From contig CP136065.1 in the NCBI GenBank assembly GCA_032622095.1, positions 65,525,031 through 65,589,030 of the forward strand: a stretch of 64,000 nucleotides of DNA, written 5' to 3'. Below the pieces are notes generated by a model. It ran no database searches. It saw only the letters and a list, made by a program, of their open reading frames with translations, and was not told where the DNA came from. The DNA comes from Siphonodentalium dalli. Its lineage: Eukaryota; Mollusca; Scaphopoda; Gadilida; Siphonodentaliidae. Position 1 is the first letter of the stretch. Each line of letters starts with the position of its first letter. This document shows positions 34,741 through 46,700 of this stretch, piece after piece. The translations under genes were made by a program, and so were the position numbers.

Positions 34741-35346
34741 ATCTGAATTAGCAAAGAATATTTATCTTGTGATGAAGGAGGTCCATAACAATGATAGCAC
34801 ACATTATGGAAATCTTAAATGGTTTGAGTATATAAAAATGACCCTGTGTGAGATCGGTTTGATGGCTCGATGGGATACTCAAATTGGACTCACGGGATCG
34901 ATGATCAGGAATATTAAATCTCATCTAATTGAATAACACTGGGTTAAAATGTTTCGTGACATGAAGGAATCTAAATCATCAAGAGGAACTTTATATAGTA
35001 ACATAAACTGTCATTCCAGTATGAGTCGCTACCTTGTTTATCTACCACAACATCTCATACCAGCATTGGTGAAATTTAGGACAGCAAAACCATAGACTTC
35101 CAAACGATCTTGCGAAAACACGAGAGTTTACTACGTAAAATGTGCGGTTCGGAAACATGCGATGCGTATCATATTCTATTGATCTGCGACAATTTTGTCA
35201 AAATCAGAAGAAAATACATTCCTGACCATTACTGGTTGAACCCTTCACTACAAAAGTTATATGACCTCCTTTCTGCGTGTCTGTACAATTCTTTTTGGTT
35301 TTTATCCCTCTGTGACAAATGGTATGTACATGTACAGTCAACGTAA
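34741..35346 (+). pseudogene. decayed non-LTR retrotransposon C-terminal region
   Basis: Joining the three forward frames conceptually gives the C-terminal part of a LINE ORF2. 'WVKMFRDMKESKSSRGTLYS' is followed by 'YLVYLPQHLIPALVKFRTAK', then a Cys/His cluster 'MCGSETCDAYHILLICDNF', 'IRRKYIPDHYW' and 'PSLQKLYDLLS'. The frame changes at least twice and contains stops (near 34935 and 35092), so it is dead. The catalytic reverse transcriptase core is absent. It is a different family from the insertion at 57656-59191. Confidence 0.7.
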
Positions 35347-36188
35347 ATTGTATATCATAGCTCAACCGTGACCCCCGGGGAGCAAGATAATGATTGTATT
35401 ACTGTAAAAGTATTTAATTCGTTTGGATCTATTATGTGTTGAGTTCGACCGAAATATTAAACGCTATATATTGTCAAACGTTATATGACTATATCTATTA
35501 TGTTTCTTTTCAGCATGTCGTAAAATGGATGTAATAAAACGCGGAATGAAAAATAAAACATAATCAGTTCATATCTACAATAGAACAGCAGACCCTTTGT
35601 GCTTTATATCCTATTTCATTCGATGCTTGCTATAACACATTTGAATGCCCACAGCTTAATGCATCGCGAACTCAACAAAGGCTTGTTATTTCAGGTTACT
35701 TCTAACATTTTCCCTTTGTTCGACCTTCCACGTTATTTTTCCGATTATGTACTTTATACTTTATATAAGTCGACACTCAATAAAGGATAATATCCGAAGG
35801 GGGTTTTCGGCAAAATAATCAACGATTCTTTGGCAGAAAACCGGATTTTGACGATATTATATAACTTAAAACCTCAAAAGTTTGCCGTTGTGCTGTGGAT
35901 CCGGATAATGTGAGCTATATTTCTATCCAATTATTAGATTTTTCTAATTGCATTGTATTCCAACATTGCAGTTATTGGAAATTTCTAACATGACAACCCC
36001 ACCCCTCCTGTGGTTGGCAAATTCTGAACAGTGCCATTATAATTCCAAACATTACCCACTACTACGACGACCTTATATGCCTTTAATTATATAGAGAGTA
36101 ATCAATTGGTTCCGGGAATTACGTTAAATAATTCACAAGAGGCAAGAGACGTCGGTAAGAAACAAGTGGGCGTTAGCGCACGAGTGTC
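35347..36188. other. no recognised feature
   Basis: AT-rich. Possibly the 3' UTR of the LINE remnant just upstream, but no tail was identified. Confidence 0.4.
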
Positions 36189-36240
36189 TGACACTGAACC
36201 AGCAACGATGCCAATTAATTAAAATTGTCTCTGAATCAAG

Positions 36241-36330
36241 GTCACACCGGTCATCCGCGTATCACCAACCCGGTGATCGTACCGCCGATCGAGGATCCGG
36301 TCCAGCCTATCCCGTGCGATGGAAGAAGAT
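36241..36330 (+). other. GC-rich, codon-like patch
   Basis: About 80 bp is much richer in G+C than its surroundings. One frame reads 'GHPRITNPVIVPPIEDPVQP' followed by 'IPCDG', a plausible proline-rich peptide. It lies just after the 'tgacactgaaccagcaacga' block shared with 11728-11765. It is too short to call an exon. Confidence 0.3.
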
Positions 36331-36630
36331 ATACATAGCTAACATGACTGCAAATCGATATCCCAGAAAAACAGTTAACCACATATTATACAGATGGATT
36401 ATCACTCGTTGATAGAAATTCTCTGACCCATTTAAATCGTGACTTTTCTAATGATTTGAAAGGATTATTTGGAAAATTTTACAGTCTGAGGAAATAATTC
36501 TGACTAAATATTGATATAATCACAACCGTGTTCAATTGTCCATGTCATCCTGAAGCTATTCGGAAAGATGTGTATTACTTTTGACAGGAACAAGTCCTTG
36601 TCGTGTGTTAGAATCATACAAAACGTCAAA

Positions 36631-36867
36631 TTATGGTTTTGAATAACTGCTGTCGATAATTTTATGAGTATCAACAAATCGGTGTAATTTCTTGTGAAAG
36701 TACCTATTGTCGCGGTTGAAGTACCCACTGGTGCGGATATTTTTGCAAACGTCCAAAGTGTTTTCCTGATTTAAAAGTCTTTTTGTTTCTCTTTCCGGGT
36801 AACATTTCAACAAAACCAACAACAACAACAAGATATTGATTAATAAATGGTGACAGAAGCTCCGCAT
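36631..36867 (-). CDS. possible signal-anchor first exon (weak)
   Basis: The frame begins 'MRSFCHHLLINILLLLLVLL', a strong hydrophobic segment close to the N-terminus, followed by a polar stem-like region. It could be the first exon of a secreted or type II membrane protein, including another glycosyltransferase on the same strand as GT92. A second frame overlaps it (36504-36728). No conserved domain is visible, and leucine-rich chance frames are common in AT-rich DNA. Confidence 0.25.
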   Translation of the reverse strand: MRSFCHHLLINILLLLLVLLKCYPERETKRLLNQENTLDVCKNIRTSGYFNRDNRYFHKKLHRFVDTHKIIDSSYSKP

Positions 36868-37752
36868 ATTTGTCTGGTCAGGGGTTTGTCACTAAGAACA
36901 AAATAATTTTACAAGAATACGGCTTTCCAGACACACGTGCATAGACAAACTGGCTCATAATAATATAAATGTAAGTCGCGCGGGAACACGTTTACCGCTA
37001 AAGAGTACCCGCAACATCATGCAAAAGCATGCGGTGGAAACTCTGGCTGCTCATCCTCAGAATGTATACGCTGTGTTACTCTGACACAAACAGTTTAAAA
37101 GTTCACAGAATTGCCCAGTCTTATTAAAACCAGACCTAATTTTCATTACTTTCAACTTATTTGACTGTAAGGAAACCTCGGTCTAGTTATTACTAGACTG
37201 AGAATTGCCGCACACGGTGGGACCACATTCAGTTGTGAATGTGGCATGGTTTACAAGTACAACACTGGCAATACAAACCACAGACAGAAGACAACGAATT
37301 AAGTGTTCACAATAAAGCAATGTCTTCCAATTTCGTTTGTTGTAAAAACCTGGGTATTTTTTGCATACTACTAACACACTTATGGGTCAGAGGACGTGGC
37401 TGTCAGATCCCAGTTGGGGGGAATTTCCAACTGCACCCATCCACAAACAGCCAGACCAAATCCATAGAGTTGACATACCATTACATCAACCTTGGTTGGA
37501 AATTTCCAACTGGCATTTCAAACTCATCAACTCTTGGAAATTTTCCAAACTAAGGTTGTAATATGTTCAACTGATGGCCATTTCAGACAAAATTTATTAA
37601 ATAAATATGCTTTCGTTCTTCTGAAAACAACATACTCCCCTTAATTACTGTTTGGAAAATCAAACAATGGAAACAATTTGAATCTATTATATACTTAGTG
37701 TACATAATGTTTCCAACTAACGTTGTGTGATGAATACAATTTCCAATTGATG
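36868..37752. other. no recognised gene; repeat fragment at 37388-37560
   Basis: The block at 37388-37560 repeats 'ttggaaatttccaactg', a local palindrome, and resembles the 30675-31110 family. A short inverted pair 'gaccacattca'/'gaatgtggcatgg' lies at 37221-37250. Confidence 0.4.
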
Positions 37753-39050
37753 CAGGGGTGGGGGTCGGAAAAATATTCCAGGCACGTATGATGGGGTGGG
37801 TGTGAAAAGCAGTTTTTTCCATCTGCCAAATTTGTTTTCTCCATTTCTGCTATTGAGTCTTATTTTGATGTGTTTTGAACAGAAACAGCTCATACATAGT
37901 TAATAGCAATGCTATACTATATATAGAGGTTATCAGAAGTTGGATCAGTTTCACAATGGCCAACAATAACCCAAATTCAACTTGATAGAACAAGAAACTG
38001 CGCTATATGCGCACTATACAGGTATTGGAAATGGAAACATAAAATTTAATCAGGATTCCATCTACTGATACAACAAAATAAGAATAACTATGCAGAACTC
38101 AGCTAAAAATAAGCAATAAAATGAAAGCACACTTGAACATATGTGACATGGAAATAAAGATATAATAAATAATGGAATAAAATAGACTTTTGACAACCTA
38201 AAACATAAAATCTTAACATATAAATTGAAGGCCAGCCGGGCCAGCTTGAAAAATTTCAAATTGTTTTCCAAGTTAATGTGGATCAGTTTGCAATGTTAAT
38301 CACAGTTACAAAGATGTCATCGTCACTGATATCGTGAGCAAAAAATAAGTGAGATTAGGCTATCCATCCATATGTTATTCCCAATTATTACGAAGCTATT
38401 ACTTCAGGCAGTGGCTACCAGCCTGCCATTACATGCTATAACATGTTTCCTCAGTTCTGGTTTCTGAGATGCCCCAATAAGAGTCATGCGGGTATATCAT
38501 GGTTATGTTTGGTATTAACATTATTCTTCAAACTAGGATGAACTGGAATGAACAGTTGTATTTCCACATGTTTTGATAAACAATTTGGTTCAAGTAATAT
38601 ATTAATTGACTAGATCATGTGACTATATATTATGAAAATGAATGTTAATAAAAACTTTGGCACTCAGTCTATCCCTAGAAATTATCCCTAGTGATTATGT
38701 TGACACATTTCTTGATTAATGACACTTATATGATAAATTTCAATAGTAACGTTATCTTCATTATGCACTGTTCTATTAAAATCTCGCGCAATAAACTATG
38801 ATAATGTAGGATAATCAGGAATAATCAGCTATTTGGTTGGCCAATTGAAAAATTTCTCAAATTTAGGGGGTGGGTGTCCAAAACTGGCCGGCAAAAAAAT
38901 CCTGACGGAAAAAAAGGGTGGGTGTACAAAATTGCCTGGAAAAAAACGCCAGAAACGAAAGGAATTGGGTGGTGTGTCCCCCGAGGCCGGACAAAATTAA
39001 AATGATCATACGTGCGTGAAATTTTTTTCCGAACCCCCTCCCCCCTGATT
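37753..39050. mobile_element. 1.3 kb TIR element, same family as 10431-11011
   Basis: Left end 'aggggtgggggtcggaaaaa', then 'tattccaggcacgtatgat'. Right end 'atcatacgtgcgtgaaattt', then 'ttttccgaaccccctccccc'. The ends are inverted copies. 'gggtgggtgt' modules appear near both ends. The interior is AT-rich and has no transposase frame. Confidence 0.7.
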
Positions 39051-39348
39051 GTTGAAAGAAATTAACAAAACTACCCCATGTCGACACGCTCATTTATGGA
39101 GCGTTAACGGGGAGAAGTTGGCTATCATGGGTAAAACATTAATTGATAACTGTTTATTATGGAACATTGGTTAAGGGATTTGAGTGTCTACTCCGCCAGT
39201 TTGTCAATACGGCTAATAGTTGGAAATGTCATGCATGCCACTTTACTTGGCAATTGTAGATTAGTCGATTTGTGTCAGATATATTGTGGACTGAAATGTC
39301 AGTTTTTTGAAATGGCCAACCATATGGGTGTATCGTTGAAAATTAAAC
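39051..39348. other. no recognised feature
   Basis: A short + strand frame (39159-39359) is open but unremarkable. Confidence 0.4.
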
Positions 39349-39872
39349 TCAAAGATTGACAGTTTGTGTTACATGTACAAGCTCCAACTCGATGTGGTTG
39401 ATCTGATAACACATGCTGGATCCGAGCTGATAATTTCTGGACTCCTGAGGCTCTGGTATTGTTGTTGTAGGTGGCGGTGGTGGTACCTTGATTAATGTGG
39501 TGTTGATGGTATTGCTGAGTCGTCTTCGGTATTGCATGGTGGTGGTATAGCTATGGTCATTAGATACGGATATTTTTCTTTTCTTAAATGTAGCTATATA
39601 TAGATGGTATTCGCGCAGCGTTATCCCGTCGTCCACGGACACAACTATTTCCCGATTACTTTTTGATATTTCCGATGGTATTAATCCAGGATGTTTATAC
39701 GTTGGTATCCGTTGTGTCCTGTTGTGTGATTTAATGTTAATTTGACGTATTCTAGTTCTTCATTTTGATGGTGGTTGATGGCGTGTTCGACTGCCGACTC
39801 CAAGGTGTTGAAAAAGAGTCGACAGCGGTGACATCCGAATGGTGTCTGGTCATGATCTGCCATATCATTTCT
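39349..39872 (-). pseudogene. C2H2-like zinc-finger reading frame with one frameshift
   Basis: On the - strand an acceptor-like 'ttatattttccag' is followed by an ATG (39863) and a frame with 'FGCHRCRLFF' and 'VEHAINHH', i.e. C-x2-C-x12-H-x3/4-H spacing for a C2H2 finger. It stops at 39681. Moving back one base near 39688 continues smoothly as 'GLIPSEISKSNREIVVSVDD' and on through 'LREYHLYIATFKKRKISV', a proline run (PPPPPTTT) and 'YQINHIELELVHVTQTVNL', ending at 39349. Both halves have protein-like composition and meet without a gap. I therefore read one exon or ORF broken by a single-base indel (or a programmed shift), about 170 residues in all. The family is not recognised. It could be a host transcription-factor-like gene or a transposon ORF1. 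An alternative is a ~60-bp intron, which is less likely. Confidence 0.5.
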
Positions 39873-41102
39873 GGAAAATATAAATATAAAAAATAACGTT
39901 AAGATGCATAAAATATAATCCTGGAACTAATAAATGTTTATAAAAGACGGCCAGACGGGAAAATCGATTGAAAACCCATCACTTCCATCGAATTCCATAT
40001 ACCGTTTAATGGCATGCTATATTCCAGAGTTATAATCTGTCCGACGTGTCCTAAATTCAAGAAATATTGCAATTTTGGGAAACTTTAACACCGAGTCGGT
40101 TGGTACTCAAAACGATTTTCTCACCGCAACAGCGGTACTTGACACCGAGTTGTTGGTACAATTTTTTTTCAATCGACGTTTTTTCAAGAGACTGTTTCAT
40201 GAGAATTATGCATCAGGTGAAACTGCTAACACCATGATTTGTGGGGTACACATCATATAATATATTATGGCCACTTTGATCCGTTCGGCGCCAGTTGTTA
40301 TTAGTAAAAAAAAGCGATTAATACTGTTATTTCCATTTTTGCTGTAGTTGTCACTGAATACAACGAGATTATTCAAAGAAAGCAAACATATCAGATTATC
40401 AACACACACGAATATTGGAATGGATTTATTTTCGTAATATTAAACCGGATATAATTACGTGCGCTCGCGCAACAGTATGGCGATCAGACAGATTCGTAGG
40501 TTGGTGTCACCCTACTCCGTTTCACTCCATGACGTCACCAAAAACGACGTAAAACCTCGTGGCGTTCTGACGCGTTTTTGCTATGTTTATTTTATGTGTT
40601 GTTTTCGATTATTTGTTTGTCGCCGATATCGCCATTTGTCGGGATTCCCTGTTTCTATATTTAAAACTGGCATGCTCGTAGTGAGCCTCGATTTCGATTT
40701 TTTCTCCCAGGTCAAAATACGTCAAAGTTATGACAATAATAGATCGACCTACATTTTCTCCATCAGAACTCTACATCAAAGAGTCTATAGACTCCTTCGG
40801 GACCTACATAGACTCCTTCGTTTGGGTATTTTTACTTATAATTGGGAAGTTTTATCATTTTTGGTTCGTGCGAAGACCTCTTTTTATCGTGCGGGAAAAG
40901 AGAGACATTCAAAACGCGATTTCGTAATTCGACGCAATAGGCTGAATAGCATAACCTTCAGCCGAGTTCCGGGTCAAATACGACGAATGACATAACACAA
41001 AACAAAACGCATTTGTTGACACACACACCGCTTGAAGAGTTTATTATTACATAAAATGATCGTTATTGATTAATTATTGATTAATTATTGATATTTATTG
41101 TT
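39873..41102. other. no recognised gene
   Basis: It includes 'caccgagt(c/t)ggttggtac' style repeats (about 40090 and 40144) and an Arg-rich 178-codon frame (40459-40995) without a recognisable domain. AT-rich 'ttgattaattatt' repeats end at the 340-bp element. Confidence 0.4.
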
Positions 41103-41440
41103 GCATATTGGCTGCTATCAATATTTACACAAATAGTATTAATTATTTCTTATAATTGCTCCTTTGGTCAACTTTGACTATCGGAAAATGAAAATGAAAA
41201 TATGCCGCTGAAAAAAATGTAATCGATATTAAAGTCTCATCCTTTCGGCAACATGGAATTGGTTTTAATTACTTAAATGATTAATATAGTAATTTGTCTT
41301 TTATCTGTGATGAAATGAGAAATGGTAATTGTCTTTTTTTGCTAACATTAAATTAAATTAAATAAATTAAGTAAAATACAGTGAAATTATTTTTTAAATT
41401 ATTGTTTATTACATTTTTGCGCACGTTGGCATCTCTCTGA
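41103..41440 (+). mobile_element. ~340-bp element, near-identical inverted copy of 27800-28140
   Basis: It starts 'tgttgcatattggctgctat' and ends 'cacgttggcatctctctga'. It matches the reverse complement of 27800-28140 with only about ten differences. Both borders are sharp. No coding content. Confidence 0.85.
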
Positions 41441-41699
41441 GTGCATTCTATTTGAAGCTGAATTCAGTTATGTCGCTATAATGTTCGTGGATCACATGTT
41501 TTCATGATGGGTCATATTAGTTACGCAATTACGCTCCGTGTGCTGTTATCGTGGGAAGTGCACACACGAATCGTCATAAGGGAATAAACCTCACGTGTAT
41601 CACATCCCGGTTCGGTCACAAGGATCATAATATGTCAATAAATGTTAAATTCGTAGACATGTCTACAGGATTTATGATAGAATTTAACATAATGACCAA

Positions 41700-43115
41700 A
41701 CGCTATACACACATCTGAGTAAGGGTGGATACACACATGCATGTAATCTCTGTAAATATCGTGTATTTGGCGTTTTACATGAATCATACAAACCGTGTAA
41801 TATGTGTCCGCTGACAACCCAATCATTGCGACTGTGTTTAACCACAGTGAGTTAAACTCTGAACCGCTGAAGAGCCGTTGACTGGGACGAAGTCGTCAGG
41901 CCGCTTAAAATAATTATTCGCGCGATAACTCAAATGGTCGACGCTCTGTTTAAATCATTGTCAGTCTTCTATTGATGTTAATACCAGTGATGGCATCTTC
42001 CCCAACGCAGGGGGCTATGACCCATAACATGCACGGGGAGCTATATTATCCCAGAAGCTACCGAATTCACCGAATTGCATATTTCCTCGACGGGGGGGGG
42101 GGGGGGGGGGGTCTGTGTACGCAGCACCCTGAGTCCCGACACCCTGCTTTATAAATATCGTAGTCATGTCTGTCGTGTCTGTTTTCTACGAGTGATTAAT
42201 CTAATATGCAGCAATTTATGCTATTCATATAATTATGAACATATTATACAGCTTTAAATTTGAATGCATGGTGTTGCTGTTTGTCTTCATTCGGCGAAAG
42301 GGTTGCCTAGCTACGAGTTCCCAACTACGTCACCTTTCCTCTATTGTGTTATACAGTTATACATGTATACGCAAAATTTACAACTATGGACATTTAAGTA
42401 AAACATTATATTGTAATTCTTGCCCAGATAATCCCGGCTGATACATTCAATTAACTCCCTTAGTTATTGGAAGCTTTCGAGAACCAGCCCCTCCCCAATC
42501 ATGGATTATGGTCGAAAATGTTATAATTCAAGCTTGTGACAGTTAGGAGCTTGTTCAACCTTAGGCTTGAGAAACAAATATATAAATGGGGGGGGGGGGG
42601 GGTGTCACTCTTTTTGATTTCAACGCTGTACCTGCATTATTTTTTGGCGCTATAATGAATATTTACAGTCCCAATTGAATTAATGTTATCACATGAGCTC
42701 GCTCTAAAATTATCAGAGAAATCTCAACAAGCCGGTATCATCCTATAAAATAATTCTGCATATTTTATTTTTGTTTTGGATGACCCTGTTTCCAAGAAAT
42801 GACAGAAACACATCAAGTATAAAATCGACCGGCTCTAATCCACTTTTCGAAATGAATTATAACTCGTGAAAAACAGCAACATATATCAGACAAGAATTAC
42901 TCATTTCGGCATCCATGAAAGAAGACATGTTTATGACTGGCCTGAAATTTCTTGATGGCAGTTTGTTTGATAATGGCTTATAACTACTCACTGGTGAAAT
43001 TGACCTCTCGCCCGCAGGTGATTAATTTGGTCAATTATTGGTGTGGCCATGTAAAATACATGTATTTTACATACAGACATTACATGCATGTGTGTATCCA
43101 CCCTTAAACAGCCAC
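41700..43115. mobile_element. ~1.4 kb segment with ~45-bp inverted ends
   Basis: 'aagggtggatacacacatgc' plus 'atgtaat' near 41720 is the reverse complement of a block near 43075-43110. Weaker similarity extends inward and outward. The interior contains two long G homopolymers (about 42091-42110 and 42588-42602) and no gene. It is a probable non-autonomous element; termini were not resolved. Confidence 0.5.
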
Positions 43116-43325
43116 GACTTTGCCGACAACAAGGTTGTGTGGAATTGTTTCGATCACCTTGTGATAAAAGATATCTCTGCTGACTGTCCGATTAGTCATT
43201 GGTCCGACATTATTATATTTTACTGTGGCGCTCCTGCAGGGATACTTGTAGTTCACCCGCACCTGTCAAATTCTGCAACATGCATACAATGGTTATACAA
43301 CGTTCGTGTATAATGTAACGTATTA

Positions 43326-45470
43326 GTCTGGTCGATAAAAGGTTTGACCTAGAACAAATTTGGACTAAGTTGGTTTTTATTCCATTTTATTGAGGAATAT
43401 AATATATTATCCTCTATAACATATCCAAAATCAGCTAAAATCCGCTGTGAGCAATTAATTTTACAGCGATTTAAAAGTGCCATTTTTTCCGGCCTTGTAA
43501 AGTAGGGTTTTCTACATATATCCCTCACCAGCGACACTAGCACGCATTACTCCTCCATCCGATATATACCCGTGTGTGTGTGAAATTAGAGTACGGGAGC
43601 GAATAGAGTGACAAGGACAGAAAAACGTACAATCGCGACCATGAAATGGCTGTCAAAATGGCCGCAACTCCAAGCTATGCTACGATGAAAGTAACATATT
43701 GGATAACCACCTAGAAGTGAAACTACGTATTGTTAATTTACAAGTATGTTGTTAAATAGCAGTAACACATATCTATATGGCGGATTCATGGGTCACTGCA
43801 ACGCAGGTTAATCCCAATGATTTGGTTTTCTGCTTTGAATACACCCAACAGTCTGGTCAAACAAAAATTATTGCGGGCATGCAACACGCAAAGTAATGTT
43901 TCGCCGCACAGTGCGTGGTAGTTTCGTTTGGATTTGTGATTAATTATTGAATTTAACACTGAAAATGAAGAGCACACCCTTGCGGTGTAAATAATAGTTA
44001 CATTTCCGAAATTTTCAACACTCTCCGTGATAATAAACCATACACGTATGTTGATTGTACTGTAAAGAAACACTCCTCTCTTCATTAGATTAGCACCCCA
44101 TGTCACCAGATCGAAGAGACGATACATTGTACATGTTATTTAAGACCAATATTTATGCTGCTACCAACCCGGTTTCTTAGTAAACAATTTTGTTCAAATT
44201 GCTTCAGTCGGCACTTTACAATGAAAATATGCTACAATGCAATGCGCAATAGTAGTTTTCAACATCTTGTTGTTTTAAAATATCTTGCCATTGTCACCCA
44301 CGTACTTGAGCTAAATATCAGGTTAGCAGCGTTTAAAGCTATTATTTCTGCGTTGAACATTCACTCAATGATGCTATTTATGGTTTTATTTGTAGCAGGT
44401 ATGTGTAACATTAGGAAGATGGGTTAAGCGCCGTGATGCAGTTGCCGAAAACGTAGTATGTTCCCGTATATGTGGCCTTATTGAATATTTAAGCACATTT
44501 TATTTCCAGGTATAGCCAATTTTGGTTAAGTTGAGAATTTATTGAAGATAGTCTATGGTACACCTTTGTATTTTGATAATTTGCGTTCATAGTATACCAC
44601 CATGCATTAATGTGATCAAAGCGAAATATTCATGTTTCATCACTTGACCGGAGGCAACTATGACTATTATTTTAAGACATGGACAATATGATCTACACAT
44701 TTTACCCACTACTCTGTGAATTGCTCAACACTGTTCTTTTGTAGTGAATTTAGACAGGTTTGATGTTGTAGATTTAAAAATAAATGATGATCTGTCACAT
44801 TTGTGGGACTGCTCTGAGTACATATATTTCGGTTTCTAGAAAAAGGTCTTAGAATCAATACATCCCTATTAAATCGCATTTAACTGTTTAATTACACATA
44901 TATCACATGATTCGCGATAAACAGTACAGATAAAACTGCGTTATTTTTCTGTTTCTGGGTGCCCAAACAGTCCAGATTGAACCGTTGTGTGAGACCCTGC
45001 TTTGGTCTGCTCTCTGGCGAGATGCATTAGAGAGATATTCGTACATCTATTATCAAAAGTTAGCCTTAAACTCTGAAATCATTCTTCCTCGCATAATTCG
45101 AGGGCGTGTTCACTCTTATCGGACTAGCTATTCAATTTTCCACAAATTGTAATTTTCATCAGATTTTGTCCAATTTGGCGGCCATTTTGGACAGACATTC
45201 TACCGATACGGTTTACGTTTTGTTTATGCGTGTTGTATTTTATTACTAATTTGGTATTAGATGGTGCACCTACCACATAATTCAGAATTTTTCAACAACA
45301 ACTGCTATCGTGGACGCCATGTTGGATTACAACAAATGCTCAAAGCTGATTTTAGTGGATTTTGAATATGTTATAGAGGAGATATTCCTCTTAAAAATAG
45401 CATAAAAATCAACTTAGTCCAAATTTTGTCTAGGTAGACCCTAAATTTTTAGTTTATCGACCAGGCTCTA
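43326..45470. mobile_element. 2.1 kb element with ~145-bp inverted ends
   Basis: Left arm 43326-43470 pairs with 45325-45470: 'ctggtcgataaa', 'caaatttggactaagttg', 'atcctctataacatat' and 'caaaatc(a/c)(g/a)ctaaaat'. The interior has 'aaaatggccgc'-type motifs in both orientations near each arm and no transposase-like frame. Confidence 0.7.
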
Positions 45471-45544
45471 TGTATATATATGTTGCATATAATTATGTAC
45501 ATGGATCATGCAGTGGACTGAATATAAATGTACCGACTGATACT

Positions 45545-46027
45545 GATATATAATAGCTGCTCAATATCAAAGCTTTCGGCCGCAGGCCTTCCTCAGTGAT
45601 GATCCAAAATACACTTTCGGCTACATGTTACAACATTACTTATCTAAATGACAATCGGTTGAATATTGTGCGTCAAAATTATCCGTCATAACGTTAGAGA
45701 ATCATATTGACGTAATCACACTGGCGCGGGAATTGAACCCTGTGACGTTTCGTGTGTCGTGTCTTAAAATCCATGAATTCTCTTTTATAAGTCTAAGTTG
45801 CTTCTCTCCGCTGACTATCTCTACCACCGAAACAATCATGTCCTTAATAGAATGTCCAGTCCCATTGAAATGTTGGTAAACTGGCTTATCTGGATGCAGC
45901 CTTATGTCCCGGGAGTGTTCGTCGATCCTCTCCGAGAGCCGTCTCTCTTCTCCCCCACATATACCGCACATTCACACTTTTTTTACACGAGAGTACATGC
46001 ACCAAATTTCGCGTTTTACAATATACA
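45545..46027 (-). pseudogene. Penelope-like element 3' remnant (GIY-YIG endonuclease region)
   Basis: Reading the - strand from 46027: 'LVHVLSCKK', a Cys pair, 'CAVYVGE', then 'RRLSERIDEHSRDIRLHPDK', 'VYQHFNGTGHSI' and 'NSWILRHDTRNVTGFNSR', stop at 45702. This is the order of a GIY-YIG nuclease (YVG motif, conserved Arg and His, conserved Glu) as found at the C-terminus of Penelope-like retroelements. The downstream 'gaaggcctgcggccgaaagc' matches the kind of 3' UTR these elements carry. Two one-base slips, in an A run near 45979 and a G run near 45950, break the frame. The reverse transcriptase is missing, so the copy is 5'-truncated and dead. Confidence 0.7.
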
Positions 46028-46049
46028 TTATTCTTAACTGGTGTCTTAA

Positions 46050-46700
46050 AATGGCACTAATTATTATTTATATATATATTGGCTAGAGGTGACCAAATGG
46101 TTGGATCCTCGGAGCTGAACATTTGTACATATGAGTAATTTGACCCGGGGAATTTTATTAGATATGCCCGTTGACCTCATATGTCTTAAAAGGGCACTAT
46201 TGACTAATTTAACTGAATCATTAATTATATACCCAACAAAATGGTTGGAATTTGGACTGTGAAAATTTAAACACGGGCATAAATTGACCCGTAGCTTAGA
46301 AGATATATAGGACAATTTGTACAGATGGGTCACCTGACCAGGGGAATGTCGTGGGATAGGCGCATTTGACATCATATGACTTAAATGGGGACTAATAAAT
46401 TATATGATCAATAAAGAGAGCGTTGATTATCGACCAACCGATTTGTGGGGAAATTGGTGCAGAAAACAATGACACGGGGACTGTCACGGGATAGGTGCAG
46501 CTGACATCAAATGACTTAAAGAAGCACTAATAATTAGCAATATATACAGAGCGTTTATTATCAACTTAAAATTTAGATGTAACTTTATTCGGATAGTCAT
46601 GTAATAGGTGCTGTTTACCCAATATGATTAATAATTATTTAAAATGACTTGAAGGGCCACTAATAAGTAACGCATTCTTCACCCGGGCTACCCAGCTAGT
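46050..46700. repeat. degenerate tandem repeat, ~135-bp period
   Basis: 'atatgacttaaa(t/a)gg(g)cactaata' recurs near 46040, 46180, 46372, 46508 and 46642. Each unit also contains 'acgggataggtgc' or a variant. It ends at 'cttcacccgggctacccagc', which resembles the start of an interspersed element also seen (opposite strand) at 23986. Confidence 0.7.

Noticed and set aside
40459-40995. 178-codon Arg-rich + strand frame
   Set aside because: No conserved motif, no clear initiation context or splice partner, and random-looking composition.
27800-41440. Idea that the 13.6 kb segment is a Polinton/Maverick
   Set aside because: The size and long TIRs fit, but no DNA polymerase B, integrase, ATPase or capsid frame is present and host GT92 exon 1 lies inside.
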